From: a bacterium | GTDB taxonomy: Bacteria; Bdellovibrionota; Bdellovibrionia; Bdellovibrionales; UBA1609 | Length of the DNA: 6,188 nucleotides | Reading direction: 5' to 3' | Assembly: GCA_021784635.1 (NCBI GenBank) | Contig: JAJYHS010000272.1 | Location: 1 to 6,188 of the forward strand | In this document: one piece after another, positions 1-6,188 of the stretch | How positions within the stretch are numbered: position 1 is the stretch's first letter | How the letters are laid out: every line of letters begins with the position of its first letter | The notes under the pieces: model-generated | Database searches by the model: none | What the model was told of the DNA's origin: nothing | Seen by the model: the letters and a program-made list of their open reading frames with translations, nothing else | Made by a program: the position numbers and the translations under genes

Positions 1-411
1 CCAAATATTCTTGGCGCTCAAAGCATGGTGGTTAACCGGCCAAACGTTGATAAGTTTGTTTATGAGCAAACCGAGAAAGCCAAATTGCTCAAAATGCTTA
101 CCAGCATTAAAAACATGGATTCGGCTTTAGATGTCATGACAAGGTTAACGGCGATCGCGCCGCTCCAGAGGATGTATGGTCCGAAGCATAACTGGACAGG
201 CCTTAATATTACACATCTTAAAATCAACGGTGAAATGGTAGATATCGCGGGTAATGCCGCTAACGAATCGATTATATTGCACCTTGAACGCGTTTTGAAA
301 ACACTTGCCAGCGACGGGCATATCAGCAAAGTTCCAACATCTTCGGTTAACAAAAATCATTATCTTGCATTTGGCTATCGCCTGCGTATTGCGCGAAAGG
401 CAGGTGGCTGA
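1..411 (+). CDS. gspL: Type II secretion protein GspL, C-terminal part (5' end outside window)
   Basis: The frame is open from base 1 and stops with TGA at 409-411, so only about 136 C-terminal residues are visible. An internal ATG at 25 is not a credible start because coding continues upstream of it. The fragment begins with a charged, probably helical stretch and then has a PilN/GspL-like ferredoxin-fold pattern: a strand around LNITHLKING, a strand around VDIAGNA, a long helix (IILHLERVLKTLASDG) and a closing strand near YLAFGYRLRIARK. In this family the domain is periplasmic; GspL also has a cytoplasmic actin-like part that binds the GspE ATPase, and a membrane helix, both expected upstream of the window. 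The identification leans on the pattern plus the gspM-like and gspN-like genes that follow directly. A separate PilN-like protein is the alternative. Confidence 0.72.
   Translation, partial: PNILGAQSMVVNRPNVDKFVYEQTEKAKLLKMLTSIKNMDSALDVMTRLTAIAPLQRMYGPKHNWTGLNITHLKINGEMVDIAGNAANESIILHLERVLKTLASDGHISKVPTSSVNKNHYLAFGYRLRIARKAGG
397..407 (+). promoter_or_regulatory. Shine-Dalgarno-like region in front of the TTG at 413
   Basis: A purine-rich stretch (AAGGCAGGTGG) lies inside the last codons of gspL. Its central AGG at 402-404 is eight bases from the TTG at 413, and the gspL stop is one base before that TTG. This is the layout of translational coupling and marks 413 as the likely ancestral gspM start. 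In contrast, the TTG at 462, which the long gspM frame must use, has no recognisable binding site in front of it. Confidence 0.45.
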
Positions 412-412
412 C

Positions 413-448
413 TTGACCATAGACGACATAAAAGAAGAACTTACGTGA
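413..448 (+). other. Displaced N-terminus of GspM: 11-codon frame ending in TGA
   Basis: TTG at 413 opens MTIDDIKEELT and stops at TGA 446-448. The neighbouring +1 frame, from 441, reads LREQYENLSPNAQR straight into the GspM membrane segment. Removing one base in CTTACG (440-445) would join the two into MTIDDIKEELREQYENLSPN, a plausible charged cytoplasmic N-terminus of GspM. Seen: both frames and the stop. Inferred: that they were once one reading frame. The cause could be a base-call error, a true frameshift mutation, +1 ribosomal frameshifting, or reinitiation at TTG 462, 13 bases after the stop. The match could also be chance. Confidence 0.5.
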
Positions 449-461
449 ACAGTATGAAAAT

Positions 462-1037
462 TTGTCGCCCAACGCCCAACGCATTTTAATTGTGGGCGCG
501 GCCGCTTTTATCGTTTTTATCTTCGCCATGATCCCCTATTCTTATTTTTCAAGTTCGTTTAGCAGCGACGCCCATTACGTGTCGAACCGAAATCTCATTC
601 GCAAACTGTTGCGCGCGAACCAGCTGGCTAGCGAATCAGAAAGCATGCCTAAAACCGTCGATGCCGACACGCTCAAAACAAAAATCACCGATATGCTCGC
701 CCATTATCCCCTGCTACCTGAACAAAACGGCGGCATTGTGACTATTCCGCCGGATGATCTTGGGCCAGGAGTTGCCGTCCGCCGGCTGCGCGTTTCGGGC
801 GTTGGGGTGAAACTTAAAAAATTGAATCTCAAACAAATCGTCGAAATCGGATATGAACTTGAAAGTCAGAATCCAAATGTGAAACTCGCCGGGATCGACA
901 TGACGGCGGATCGCACGAATACTCATTATTTTGACGTGCTCTTTAAATTGGCCGTTTACAATTTGCCTTCCGCATTCGAGGCCTCATCAACAAAGAAAAG
1001 CGACAGCGCGACCGAGCCCCCAACCACGACGGAGTAA
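462..1037 (+). CDS. gspM: Type II secretion protein GspM (N-terminus possibly frameshifted)
   Basis: The 191-residue frame starts at TTG 462, the only usable start codon between the in-frame stop at 429-431 and the membrane segment. It has a short cytoplasmic tail, one hydrophobic helix at about residues 8-29 (ILIVGAAAFIVFIFAMIPY), a polar, probably helical stretch, and a periplasmic alpha/beta domain at roughly residues 105-170 containing GVKLKKLNLKQIVEIGYEL and a strand pair ending HYFDVLFKLAVYNL. It finishes in a Ser/Thr/Glu-rich tail. This topology and length fit GspM, which partners GspL in the inner-membrane platform of the type II secretion system. gspL directly precedes it and gspN follows after nine bases. 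The true protein probably begins further upstream: fused with the displaced segment at 413 it would be about 207 residues. Sequence similarity within the GspM family is low, so the call relies mainly on topology and gene order. Confidence 0.7.
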   Translation: MSPNAQRILIVGAAAFIVFIFAMIPYSYFSSSFSSDAHYVSNRNLIRKLLRANQLASESESMPKTVDADTLKTKITDMLAHYPLLPEQNGGIVTIPPDDLGPGVAVRRLRVSGVGVKLKKLNLKQIVEIGYELESQNPNVKLAGIDMTADRTNTHYFDVLFKLAVYNLPSAFEASSTKKSDSATEPPTTTE

Positions 1038-1046
1038 AAGAAAATT

Positions 1047-2009
1047 TTGTCTTTTATTAAAGAGATTTTTAAACCCTTTTTTTACGTGATACGAGAGCAG
1101 AAAAAAATGCTCGTGTTGATCTTGGTGTCGGCTTTGGTTTTTGCCGTGTTGATTTTTCCGTACGATGATTTATCCGATCTCATCATGGCCAAAGCGGCGC
1201 AACAGGGAGTATTTCTTGATTTCGCCCATTTAGGGCTGAGTTTTTTCCCGCCGTCGTTACGTCTTGACAAAGTTTCGGTTGAAACCACGATGCTTCCGCC
1301 GATTCACGCCGGTGAAATTTATTTATCACCGAATCTCATGGGGCTATTGACGTTAAGCCCTGGTTTTAGCGCATCGATCGACAGTTTTTTAAACGGGTCG
1401 GTGAATGTCAATTACCGGCTCACCCATAAATTGCAAAATTTTGCGTTGTCTCTGAACGACGTCGATCTCAAAGGGCTCTCCACCTTTGCCCAGCTACCGG
1501 TCGTAATGGACGGTCGAGTACAGGGGCAAATCGATGGCGCATTCGATCCGAAGTTTACCGTTCAACCGTCAGGTACTGCGAGCATCGAAATTCGCAAATT
1601 GCACATTCCGCAGACTATGGTCCCCGCGTGGATGGCTCTTACGCTCCCCGATACGAGGATCTCAAAAGTTATATTATTCGGCTCTATGGGCAAAGGCGAA
1701 CTTGACATCTCAAAAGCGACAATCGGTCGGCCCGGCGACGATATCTACGGTCAGATGAAAGCAAGTATAGCTATGCAAATGTCCAGTCAAGACGGTGAAA
1801 CATCCACACAAGTGGGCTCCTATCAAATCAGTTTGGACCTCACATTGGCCCCTAAAATTGAAAAAAACTTCGGTAGTATGCTGAGTTTGTTAAATTTCGA
1901 CCAATACAAAATGGCCACGGCCGACGGCACGCGCTATGCACTTCAATTGTCTGGTAGTGGTGCAGACGCTCCACCGACGCCGTCACCGTTACCACCCGGC
2001 ACATTTTAG
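1047..2009 (+). CDS. gspN: Type II secretion system protein GspN (long, delta-proteobacterial-type)
   Basis: This 320-residue protein starts at TTG 1047; a GGAG at 1031-1034, inside the end of gspM, lies 12 bases before it. Residues 1-20 are basic and aromatic, residues 21-37 ([17 protein letters not shown]) form a single membrane anchor, and the rest is a beta-rich periplasmic domain with repeating strand patterns such as [19 protein letters not shown] and [13 protein letters not shown]. The C-terminus is a proline-rich tail ([14 protein letters not shown]). A GspN-like protein of this kind directly after gspM is typical of type II secretion clusters in Myxococcus-, Bdellovibrio- and Leptospira-like bacteria and differs from the shorter enterobacterial PulN. 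Its exact role is unclear; it is taken to be an accessory of the inner-membrane platform. It is the last visible gene of the operon. An AsmA-like envelope protein is a weaker alternative. Confidence 0.7.
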   Translation: MSFIKEIFKPFFYVIREQKKMLVLILVSALVFAVLIFPYDDLSDLIMAKAAQQGVFLDFAHLGLSFFPPSLRLDKVSVETTMLPPIHAGEIYLSPNLMGLLTLSPGFSASIDSFLNGSVNVNYRLTHKLQNFALSLNDVDLKGLSTFAQLPVVMDGRVQGQIDGAFDPKFTVQPSGTASIEIRKLHIPQTMVPAWMALTLPDTRISKVILFGSMGKGELDISKATIGRPGDDIYGQMKASIAMQMSSQDGETSTQVGSYQISLDLTLAPKIEKNFGSMLSLLNFDQYKMATADGTRYALQLSGSGADAPPTPSPLPPGTF

Positions 2010-2100
2010 CTTGCCGATTGCCTACACAACGCTTAAAAACAGCGAGAAAGCGGAAGCTAATTTCGGGCTAACGCGTGACTCGTGTGGTGGGAGGATCAAT
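2010..2100 (+). promoter_or_regulatory. Gap between gspN and ssb with a candidate sigma-70-like promoter
   Basis: The gap contains TTGCCG at 2011-2016 and TAAAAA at 2034-2039, separated by 17 bases. Each hexamer matches the sigma-70 consensus at four of six positions. A start of transcription near 2045 would leave a leader of about 55 bases before ssb. This would let ssb be expressed apart from the secretion operon. The hexamers are weak and I see no LexA-type box or convincing terminator, so this is only a candidate. Confidence 0.33.
2089..2095 (+). promoter_or_regulatory. Strong ribosome binding site for ssb
   Basis: GGGAGGA lies six bases before ATG 2101. It settles the ssb start: the same frame is open further upstream into gspN, but that stretch has no SSB character and overlaps the gspN coding sequence. 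Confidence 0.85.
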
Positions 2101-2529
2101 ATGTCAGGGGTAAATAAAGTCATTCTGATCGGCCGTCTTGGGACGGATCCGGAAGTAAAAAACGTCTCGGCTCAACAAACAGTTGCCAAACTCAGTGTGG
2201 CCACAAGTGAAAACTGGACAGATCGCGAAGGCAAAAAACAAGAACGCACCGAGTGGCACCGAGTCGTCGTCTGGGGTAAACTCGCGGAACTTTGCGGTAA
2301 ATATCTGGCAAAGGGCCGGCAGGTCTACGTCGAAGGTCGGTTGCAAACACGTTCATGGGAAGACCAACAAGGTCAAAAACGTTACACGACTGAAATTGTG
2401 GCTAACACCATTCAATTTTTAGGTAGTGCTGGTGAAACTCGTGATATTCAGAATTCGTCACCTTCTGTTTCACCAGAAAGTTTTGGTCCTGAACCGACTT
2501 TCGATTCAGAAGAAGAAATTCCGTTCTGA
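2101..2529 (+). CDS. ssb: Single-stranded DNA-binding protein SSB
   Basis: This 142-residue protein coats single-stranded DNA during replication, repair and recombination in the cytoplasm. Residues 1-108 carry the typical bacterial SSB OB-fold: [16 protein letters not shown] near the N-terminus, then [27 protein letters not shown] with its conserved Trp and His, [18 protein letters not shown], and the closing strand ending ANTIQFLG. A short Ser/Pro-rich linker (about 109-134) leads to the acidic tip DSEEEIPF, the family's conserved peptide that docks partner proteins such as repair and replication factors. It is shorter than E. coli SSB (178 residues) only because the linker is short. The ATG at 2101 is supported by GGGAGG six bases upstream. 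It follows the secretion operon after a 91-base gap and probably has its own promoter. Confidence 0.96.
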   Translation: MSGVNKVILIGRLGTDPEVKNVSAQQTVAKLSVATSENWTDREGKKQERTEWHRVVVWGKLAELCGKYLAKGRQVYVEGRLQTRSWEDQQGQKRYTTEIVANTIQFLGSAGETRDIQNSSPSVSPESFGPEPTFDSEEEIPF

Positions 2530-2573
2530 TCTCGACTTTCTTTTTGCGCGAATTTTTCGTAGCATGTTGAAAT

Positions 2574-3047
2574 ATGCGGCGGCGTTATTTTTTGCGCACA
2601 AATTTGTGCGTCAGTATCATGCTATTGACTCTCACGGGGTGTTCACTTTACGAGTCAAGCGGACGCAAAATAATCGAAACCAATCAAAATAATATCGTTG
2701 GTGCTTTTGGTTTCAACAGTAGCCACACGCTTCAGTACGAATGCTCGGCATCCCGTCAACCGCCGGAATTTTTAAGCGCACCGTTAGAAGCGGTTGCAAC
2801 TCCTTACGAAGCTGACGGTATGACCGTGTTGATCGACGAGCATGCGCATCCCGCCTATTTGGCAATTGAGAAAGCAGGTCCAGCTGATACTTATTTGAGT
2901 TGCAAAGTGAAGTTTATTAAAAGCGGTTTTGCAAAATCAGATTTAAATCCGGTTGAAATATCCGAGGCGGCTCGTCTCGGGCATGGCCAAATCATCGCCT
3001 TAGGTTCTGCCTTAAGTCGAGGCTGTCACGTCGCACATTGTTTCTAA
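2574..3047 (+). CDS. Predicted small lipoprotein of unknown function
   Basis: The 157-residue protein begins with a basic stretch (MRRRYFLR), a hydrophobic segment and a lipobox LTGC, with the acceptor Cys at residue 23 and Ser next to it. Asp at that second position would favour retention in the inner membrane in the E. coli sorting rule, so its absence suggests export to the outer membrane. The rest has no domain I recognise. It carries four further cysteines (57, 110, 151 and 156), an even number that could form two disulphides in the periplasm, and ends CHVAHCF. The start at ATG 2574 is the first possible in this frame, since TGA at 2568-2570 precedes it; the ribosome binding site is poor. 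It lies 44 bases after ssb and 64 bases before the barrel gene. An internal ATG at codon 16 would destroy the signal peptide. Confidence 0.72.
   Translation: MRRRYFLRTNLCVSIMLLTLTGCSLYESSGRKIIETNQNNIVGAFGFNSSHTLQYECSASRQPPEFLSAPLEAVATPYEADGMTVLIDEHAHPAYLAIEKAGPADTYLSCKVKFIKSGFAKSDLNPVEISEAARLGHGQIIALGSALSRGCHVAHCF
2595..2610. repeat. Perfect 16-base palindrome inside the lipoprotein signal sequence
   Basis: CGCACAAATTTGTGCG is its own reverse complement. It lies 21 bases downstream of the first base of the lipoprotein gene and encodes part of the signal peptide. It is preceded by a T-run (2588-2593) rather than followed by one, so it is not an intrinsic terminator on either strand. It could be an operator or an mRNA hairpin near the start codon, or be fortuitous. 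Confidence 0.6.
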
Positions 3048-3111
3048 CTAGTAAATATCACTGATTTTTCATAAACTAAAAGCGCAAGTACACGCATCGT
3101 GGGGGTTGTCT
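3048..3111 (+). promoter_or_regulatory. Short AT-rich gap with ribosome binding site of the barrel gene
   Basis: The 5' half (3048-3080) is AT-rich, as expected for a promoter, but no pair of hexamers with good spacing stands out. GGGGG at 3101-3105 lies six bases before ATG 3112 and serves as the binding site. It also argues against TTG 3106, which abuts the G-run directly. Confidence 0.4.
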
Positions 3112-4002
3112 ATGAGATGTCGATATTTGGCACGTGTCCTGGTTTTTGTAATACCTTTTTTATTATTATGTACCTATGCGAATGCGGCTGAGGTACGGGC
3201 GCTTAAAGGCGACCGCATGCTCATTCAACTTCAAGGTTCGCAGTTCAACGTTGGGGATATCATAAAAATACAAAACGAAATGGGCGAGACTCGTGCCCTT
3301 GGTAAAGTCATCAAAGTGGCCGGCCGCTTTGCCGAAGCCATTTTTCGCGGACATCCGCAAATCGGCTATTCGGTCGTGATTTTTCCCAAACGGGCCCTCG
3401 AAAGAAAACTTCGGCAAATTCGAAACCGACAAGGCGAAATGAGTGGCGGCGGCAGTTCGTACTCGCCATCGGGACCAAGTCACACATCCTACGGAGTGTT
3501 GGCCGGATATAACTCGGCAACCGCGACCGTCAAGTTGAACAATGGTGATTCCGTGTCGCTAAAAGGTTCAGGGCTAAGCTTGATGGGTTTTATGGACCAT
3601 CCTTTTCGCGATTGGTTTTCATTTCGCGGAGAAGCGGGCATTGATCAGCTGAATTTGAGCGGTGCCACTGACACCGGATGCAGCGGCGCTTGCAATGCTA
3701 AAATCAACTATTTATCTTTAGATCTTCTCGCGCGATTCACCCACAGAAAATGGCATGGCGTCTGGTGGGGCGGCGCCGGCGTGAATGTTTTATTTCCGCT
3801 CACGAAGTCGTCAACAGCACTTGCGTCCAGTTCAATTTCGGGCACTATGACTTATGTTTTGGCGGTCGGTTACGATTTGCAAATGCACCGCCCCGACAAC
3901 CCTTACATTCCGATTCAAATCCAATATCAATTGTTTCCGAACTCCGCCACAGTTACCGCACACACTATCGAATTTGACATTGGTTACGGTAAAACATTTT
4001 AA
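3112..4002 (+). CDS. Predicted outer-membrane beta-barrel protein with N-terminal soluble domain
   Basis: The 296-residue protein has a Sec signal peptide (MRCRYLARV, a hydrophobic core VFVIPFLLLC, then TYANA|AE, cleavage near residue 25-26). Residues 27-93 look like a small SH3-like beta domain (RMLIQLQGSQFNVGDIIKIQ, followed by GKVIKV and a Gly-rich turn). A basic segment (93-108) and a Gly/Ser/Pro linker (110-127) follow. Residues 128-296 alternate hydrophobic and polar residues in strands ending in an aromatic residue, and the chain ends IEFDIGYGKTF with a terminal Phe, the usual signal for outer-membrane barrel assembly. About eight strands seem possible. Two cysteines (190 and 194, CSGAC) sit in a probable loop. 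I do not recognise the family; function is unknown. ATG 3112 is preferred over TTG 3106 because of the GGGGG six bases ahead. The stop overlaps the stop of the convergent Rel/SpoT gene. Confidence 0.75.
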   Translation: MRCRYLARVLVFVIPFLLLCTYANAAEVRALKGDRMLIQLQGSQFNVGDIIKIQNEMGETRALGKVIKVAGRFAEAIFRGHPQIGYSVVIFPKRALERKLRQIRNRQGEMSGGGSSYSPSGPSHTSYGVLAGYNSATATVKLNNGDSVSLKGSGLSLMGFMDHPFRDWFSFRGEAGIDQLNLSGATDTGCSGACNAKINYLSLDLLARFTHRKWHGVWWGGAGVNVLFPLTKSSTALASSSISGTMTYVLAVGYDLQMHRPDNPYIPIQIQYQLFPNSATVTAHTIEFDIGYGKTF

Positions 4003-6188
4003 TCTGATTGCGACGCGCGAGTCACTTCGAGAACGCCAGTAAGTTTTTGAAGATCGGTCATAACGTCGCGAAGTTGGCGAATATCGCGAACCCGAATATC
4101 GAAAAGGCTGACAGCACGCAGATCTCGTGAGGTACGGGCTTGTACGTTTAAAATATTCACTCCCCGTGACTCGAAAACTTCGCTCATGCTCTTAAGTAAA
4201 CCCGGCTTATCCTGGCTCAACACGCGCAAACGAACCGGACGTTCGGCAGACGCGTCAGCCGAGACATGGCTCCATTCGACGTCTACGGAACGGGCTTGAT
4301 CCATCTCAAATGCTTTTTCACAATCGGCGCGATGAATGGTAATGCCACGGCCGCGCGAAATAAATCCAAGAATTGGATCGCCCGGAATGGGCATACAACA
4401 TTTAGCATACCGCACGAGAACGTCGTTCATTCCGTCGACTTTTATAACCGATGCGGATTTGCGCGTTCGATCAACGGCTGACTTGAAGGCACGGGTCAAA
4501 AAACTTTCGGTTTTTCCGGCTGGTGTTGATTCCACTTTCGGAATTCGTTCGGGAGGTACAATTAACTCGATAACCTTTTGTGGCGTCACTTTACCGTAGC
4601 CAACACGAATATAAAGATCATCTAAACTTTGGCAGCCTTCATCTTTAAGCAATTTTTCAAACCTGGCGCCCTCAAAAAATTTATGAATGGGCAAACTTTC
4701 TTTGCGAAAACTGCGTTCAAGAATTTCTTTGCCAAGCTCTTGTGCGCGCCGCCGCTGCTCGGCTTTTATCAATGCCCGAATTTTCGACTTGGCCCGCGAA
4801 GTCACACAAATTTTGAGCCAATCCTTGTTCGGAGTTTGGTTTTTAGAGGTAATCACTTCAACCGTGTCGCCATTGCGGAGTTTATGCTTGAGCGTGACAA
4901 TCTTACCGTTCACTCGCGCGGCTACGATGCGCATGCCGACGTCGGTATGAACCGAAAATCCAAAATCAATGGGTGTCGCACCCTCCGGCAATTCCTTCAC
5001 ATCGCCTTTGGGAGTGAAAACGTAGATTTCACCCTCAAACAGATCGGATTTGATATTTTCAAGAAATTCATCTGAACTGTTCGTGCCCTGATGCGAAGTC
5101 ACCAACTCGCGTAACCAGTTGAACTGGTCGATTGCCAGTTGTTCGATATTTTTATTGTTGGCGCGTGTTTCTTCTTTGTACTTCCAATGTGCGGCAATCC
5201 CCCACTCCGCAATGAGATGCATTTCATTCGTGCGAATCTGAATTTCAACACGCTCACCGCCGGGCCCAATTACCGTGGTGTGCAAACTTTGATAATTGTT
5301 GGCTTTGGGCATCGCAATAAAATCTTTAAAGCGGCCGGGGATAGGTTTAAAAATTGAATGAACAACCCCCAATACTTCGTAGCATTCTGAAACCGAATTC
5401 ACGATCACGCGAAACGCCAGCAAGTCATAGATTTGATCGTAATCGAGACTGCGCATGGTCATCTTTTTATAAATCGAATACAAGTGCTTGGAGCGTCCTG
5501 AAATATCAAACAAAAAGGACGTTCGCGCCCGTATTTCTTTAGTCAGAATTTCTTTGACGTCGTTTATGTACGCATCCCGCTCCTTTTTCTTCTTTTGAAT
5601 TGTTTGAACCAGAGCGTAGTACTGTTCGGGATTGGTGTAGCGAAAACCCAAGTCTTCAAGCTCTATTTTGACGGAGCTGATACCGAGGCGGCCCGCAAGC
5701 GGCGAATAAATGTCGAGTGTCTCTTCAGCTATCCGTCGTTGTTTATCGAGCGGCATATGATTCAGCGTGCGCATATTGTGCAGTCGATCCGCGAGCTTTA
5801 CCAAAATCACGCGCACGTCTTTGCCCATGGCGATGATCATTTTGCGGATATTTTCACCTTGTTTTTCGTGCGTCTGGCGAAAGTTCATCTGCGAAAGCTT
5901 CGTCACGCCGTCGACAAGATCGGCAATGGTTTTACCGAAATCTTTTTCGATGTCGCTGAGACTTACGGTTGTATCTTCGACAACGTCGTGCAAAATTCCG
6001 GTCGAGATGCTTGCGATATCGAGGTGCAGATCCGCGAGTATGCCCGCCACTCCCAACGGATGCATGATGTAAGGCTCACCACTGCGTCGCAACTGACCTT
6101 CGTGCGCCTTGCGAGCAACTTCAAACGCGCGAACCAATGTCGTTAGATCACCTTGTGGATTGTACGAGCGAACTTTTGCAACGAGGTC
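3999..6188 (-). CDS. relA/spoT: Bifunctional RelA/SpoT-family (p)ppGpp synthetase/hydrolase (5' end outside window)
   Basis: The enzyme makes and degrades the stringent-response alarmones ppGpp and pppGpp in the cytoplasm. About 729 residues are visible; only a few N-terminal ones are missing, because the frame stays open to the edge and reads DLVAKVRSYNP, normal for the family start. TTG 6137 is therefore not the start. Counting from the edge, domains are: HD hydrolase (about 20-175) with HDVVED at 67-72 and VKLADRLHNMRTL near 130-142; synthetase (about 225-335) with RSKHLYSIYKKM, DLLAFRV, GRFKDFIAMPK, YQSLHTT and EIQIRT; TGS (about 388-450) with YVFTPKGDVKELPEGATPIDF; a Cys-containing region with RYAKCCMPIPGD near 593 and HRADC; and a C-terminal ACT domain (about 651-727). 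The intact HDxxED motif indicates hydrolase activity. The RFKD motif matches the RXKD class of bifunctional Rel enzymes, unlike the EXDD of monofunctional RelA. Length is normal. It converges on the barrel gene with overlapping stop codons. Confidence 0.97.
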   Translation of the reverse strand, partial: DLVAKVRSYNPQGDLTTLVRAFEVARKAHEGQLRRSGEPYIMHPLGVAGILADLHLDIASISTGILHDVVEDTTVSLSDIEKDFGKTIADLVDGVTKLSQMNFRQTHEKQGENIRKMIIAMGKDVRVILVKLADRLHNMRTLNHMPLDKQRRIAEETLDIYSPLAGRLGISSVKIELEDLGFRYTNPEQYYALVQTIQKKKKERDAYINDVKEILTKEIRARTSFLFDISGRSKHLYSIYKKMTMRSLDYDQIYDLLAFRVIVNSVSECYEVLGVVHSIFKPIPGRFKDFIAMPKANNYQSLHTTVIGPGGERVEIQIRTNEMHLIAEWGIAAHWKYKEETRANNKNIEQLAIDQFNWLRELVTSHQGTNSSDEFLENIKSDLFEGEIYVFTPKGDVKELPEGATPIDFGFSVHTDVGMRIVAARVNGKIVTLKHKLRNGDTVEVITSKNQTPNKDWLKICVTSRAKSKIRALIKAEQRRRAQELGKEILERSFRKESLPIHKFFEGARFEKLLKDEGCQSLDDLYIRVGYGKVTPQKVIELIVPPERIPKVESTPAGKTESFLTRAFKSAVDRTRKSASVIKVDGMNDVLVRYAKCCMPIPGDPILGFISRGRGITIHRADCEKAFEMDQARSVDVEWSHVSADASAERPVRLRVLSQDKPGLLKSMSEVFESRGVNILNVQARTSRDLRAVSLFDIRVRDIRQLRDVMTDLQKLTGVLEVTRASQSD

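Noticed and set aside
454..489. ATG at 454 as an alternative gspM start
   Set aside because: It is in a different frame and stops after 11 codons.
2006..2060. Inverted pair TTAGCTT / AAGCTAA around the gspN-ssb gap
   Set aside because: Seven-base AT-rich arms with a 41-base loop and no T-run do not make a credible terminator.
1936..2100. In-frame upstream extension of ssb
   Set aside because: It overlaps the end of gspN, has no SSB character, and the strong GGGAGG site fixes the start at 2101.
2426..2692. Open frame across the end of ssb and the start of the lipoprotein gene
   Set aside because: It overlaps two better-supported genes in another frame and its product shows no signal peptide or domain.
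3953..3994. TTACCG / CGGTAA arms before the end of the barrel gene as a terminator
   Set aside because: The arms are only six bases with a loop of about 30 bases inside coding sequence, and only AACATTTT follows.
5114..5128. Inverted repeat ACCAGTT-G-AACTGGT
   Set aside because: It lies deep in the Rel/SpoT coding region, has a one-base loop and no T-run; probably chance.
6135..6137. TTG as the start of the Rel/SpoT gene
   Set aside because: The upstream 17 codons to the window edge continue the family's N-terminal sequence (VRSYNP), so the start lies outside the window.
5595..6146. Long open frame (183 codons) on the + strand, plus others at 4629-5075 and 5767-6072
   Set aside because: They lie antisense to the unmistakable Rel/SpoT coding sequence, have no binding sites and encode no recognisable domain; they mirror its codon structure.

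Overview
The window looks like ordinary chromosome from a Gram-negative, diderm bacterium. The best guess is the delta-proteobacterial/Bdellovibrionota side of the tree. This rests on a type II secretion cluster that ends gspL-gspM-gspN with a long GspN, on outer-membrane proteins, and on a single long Rel/SpoT-type enzyme with both active-site signatures. The lineage is an inference from gene content, not from a marker gene. No transposase, integrase, phage gene, tRNA, rRNA or CRISPR array was seen.

Layout. Bases 1-2009 (+) hold the end of a type II secretion operon: the C-terminal part of GspL, then GspM, then GspN, packed almost without gaps and using TTG starts. Next is ssb (2101-2529, +), with a strong ribosome binding site and possibly its own promoter in the 91-base gap before it. 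Then come a small predicted lipoprotein (2574-3047, +) and a predicted outer-membrane protein with an N-terminal soluble domain and a C-terminal beta-barrel (3112-4002, +). The rest of the window (6188 down to 3999, -) is a bifunctional RelA/SpoT-family (p)ppGpp synthetase/hydrolase whose first codons lie beyond the right edge. It converges on the barrel gene, and the two stop codons overlap by four bases.

How the genes relate. GspL and GspM form the inner-membrane assembly platform that couples the secretion ATPase to the pseudopilus; GspN is an accessory inner-membrane protein of the same machine. The lipoprotein and the barrel protein both belong to the cell envelope, but nothing in the sequence ties them to secretion. 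ssb (DNA replication and repair) and the Rel/SpoT gene (stringent response) are housekeeping genes that happen to be neighbours.

The most notable point is at the 5' end of gspM. A well-placed start with a Shine-Dalgarno-like sequence opens a reading frame that stops after 11 codons. The adjacent frame carries what looks like the rest of the same N-terminus, as if one extra base were present. I see no convincing sign of a novel multi-gene system here.
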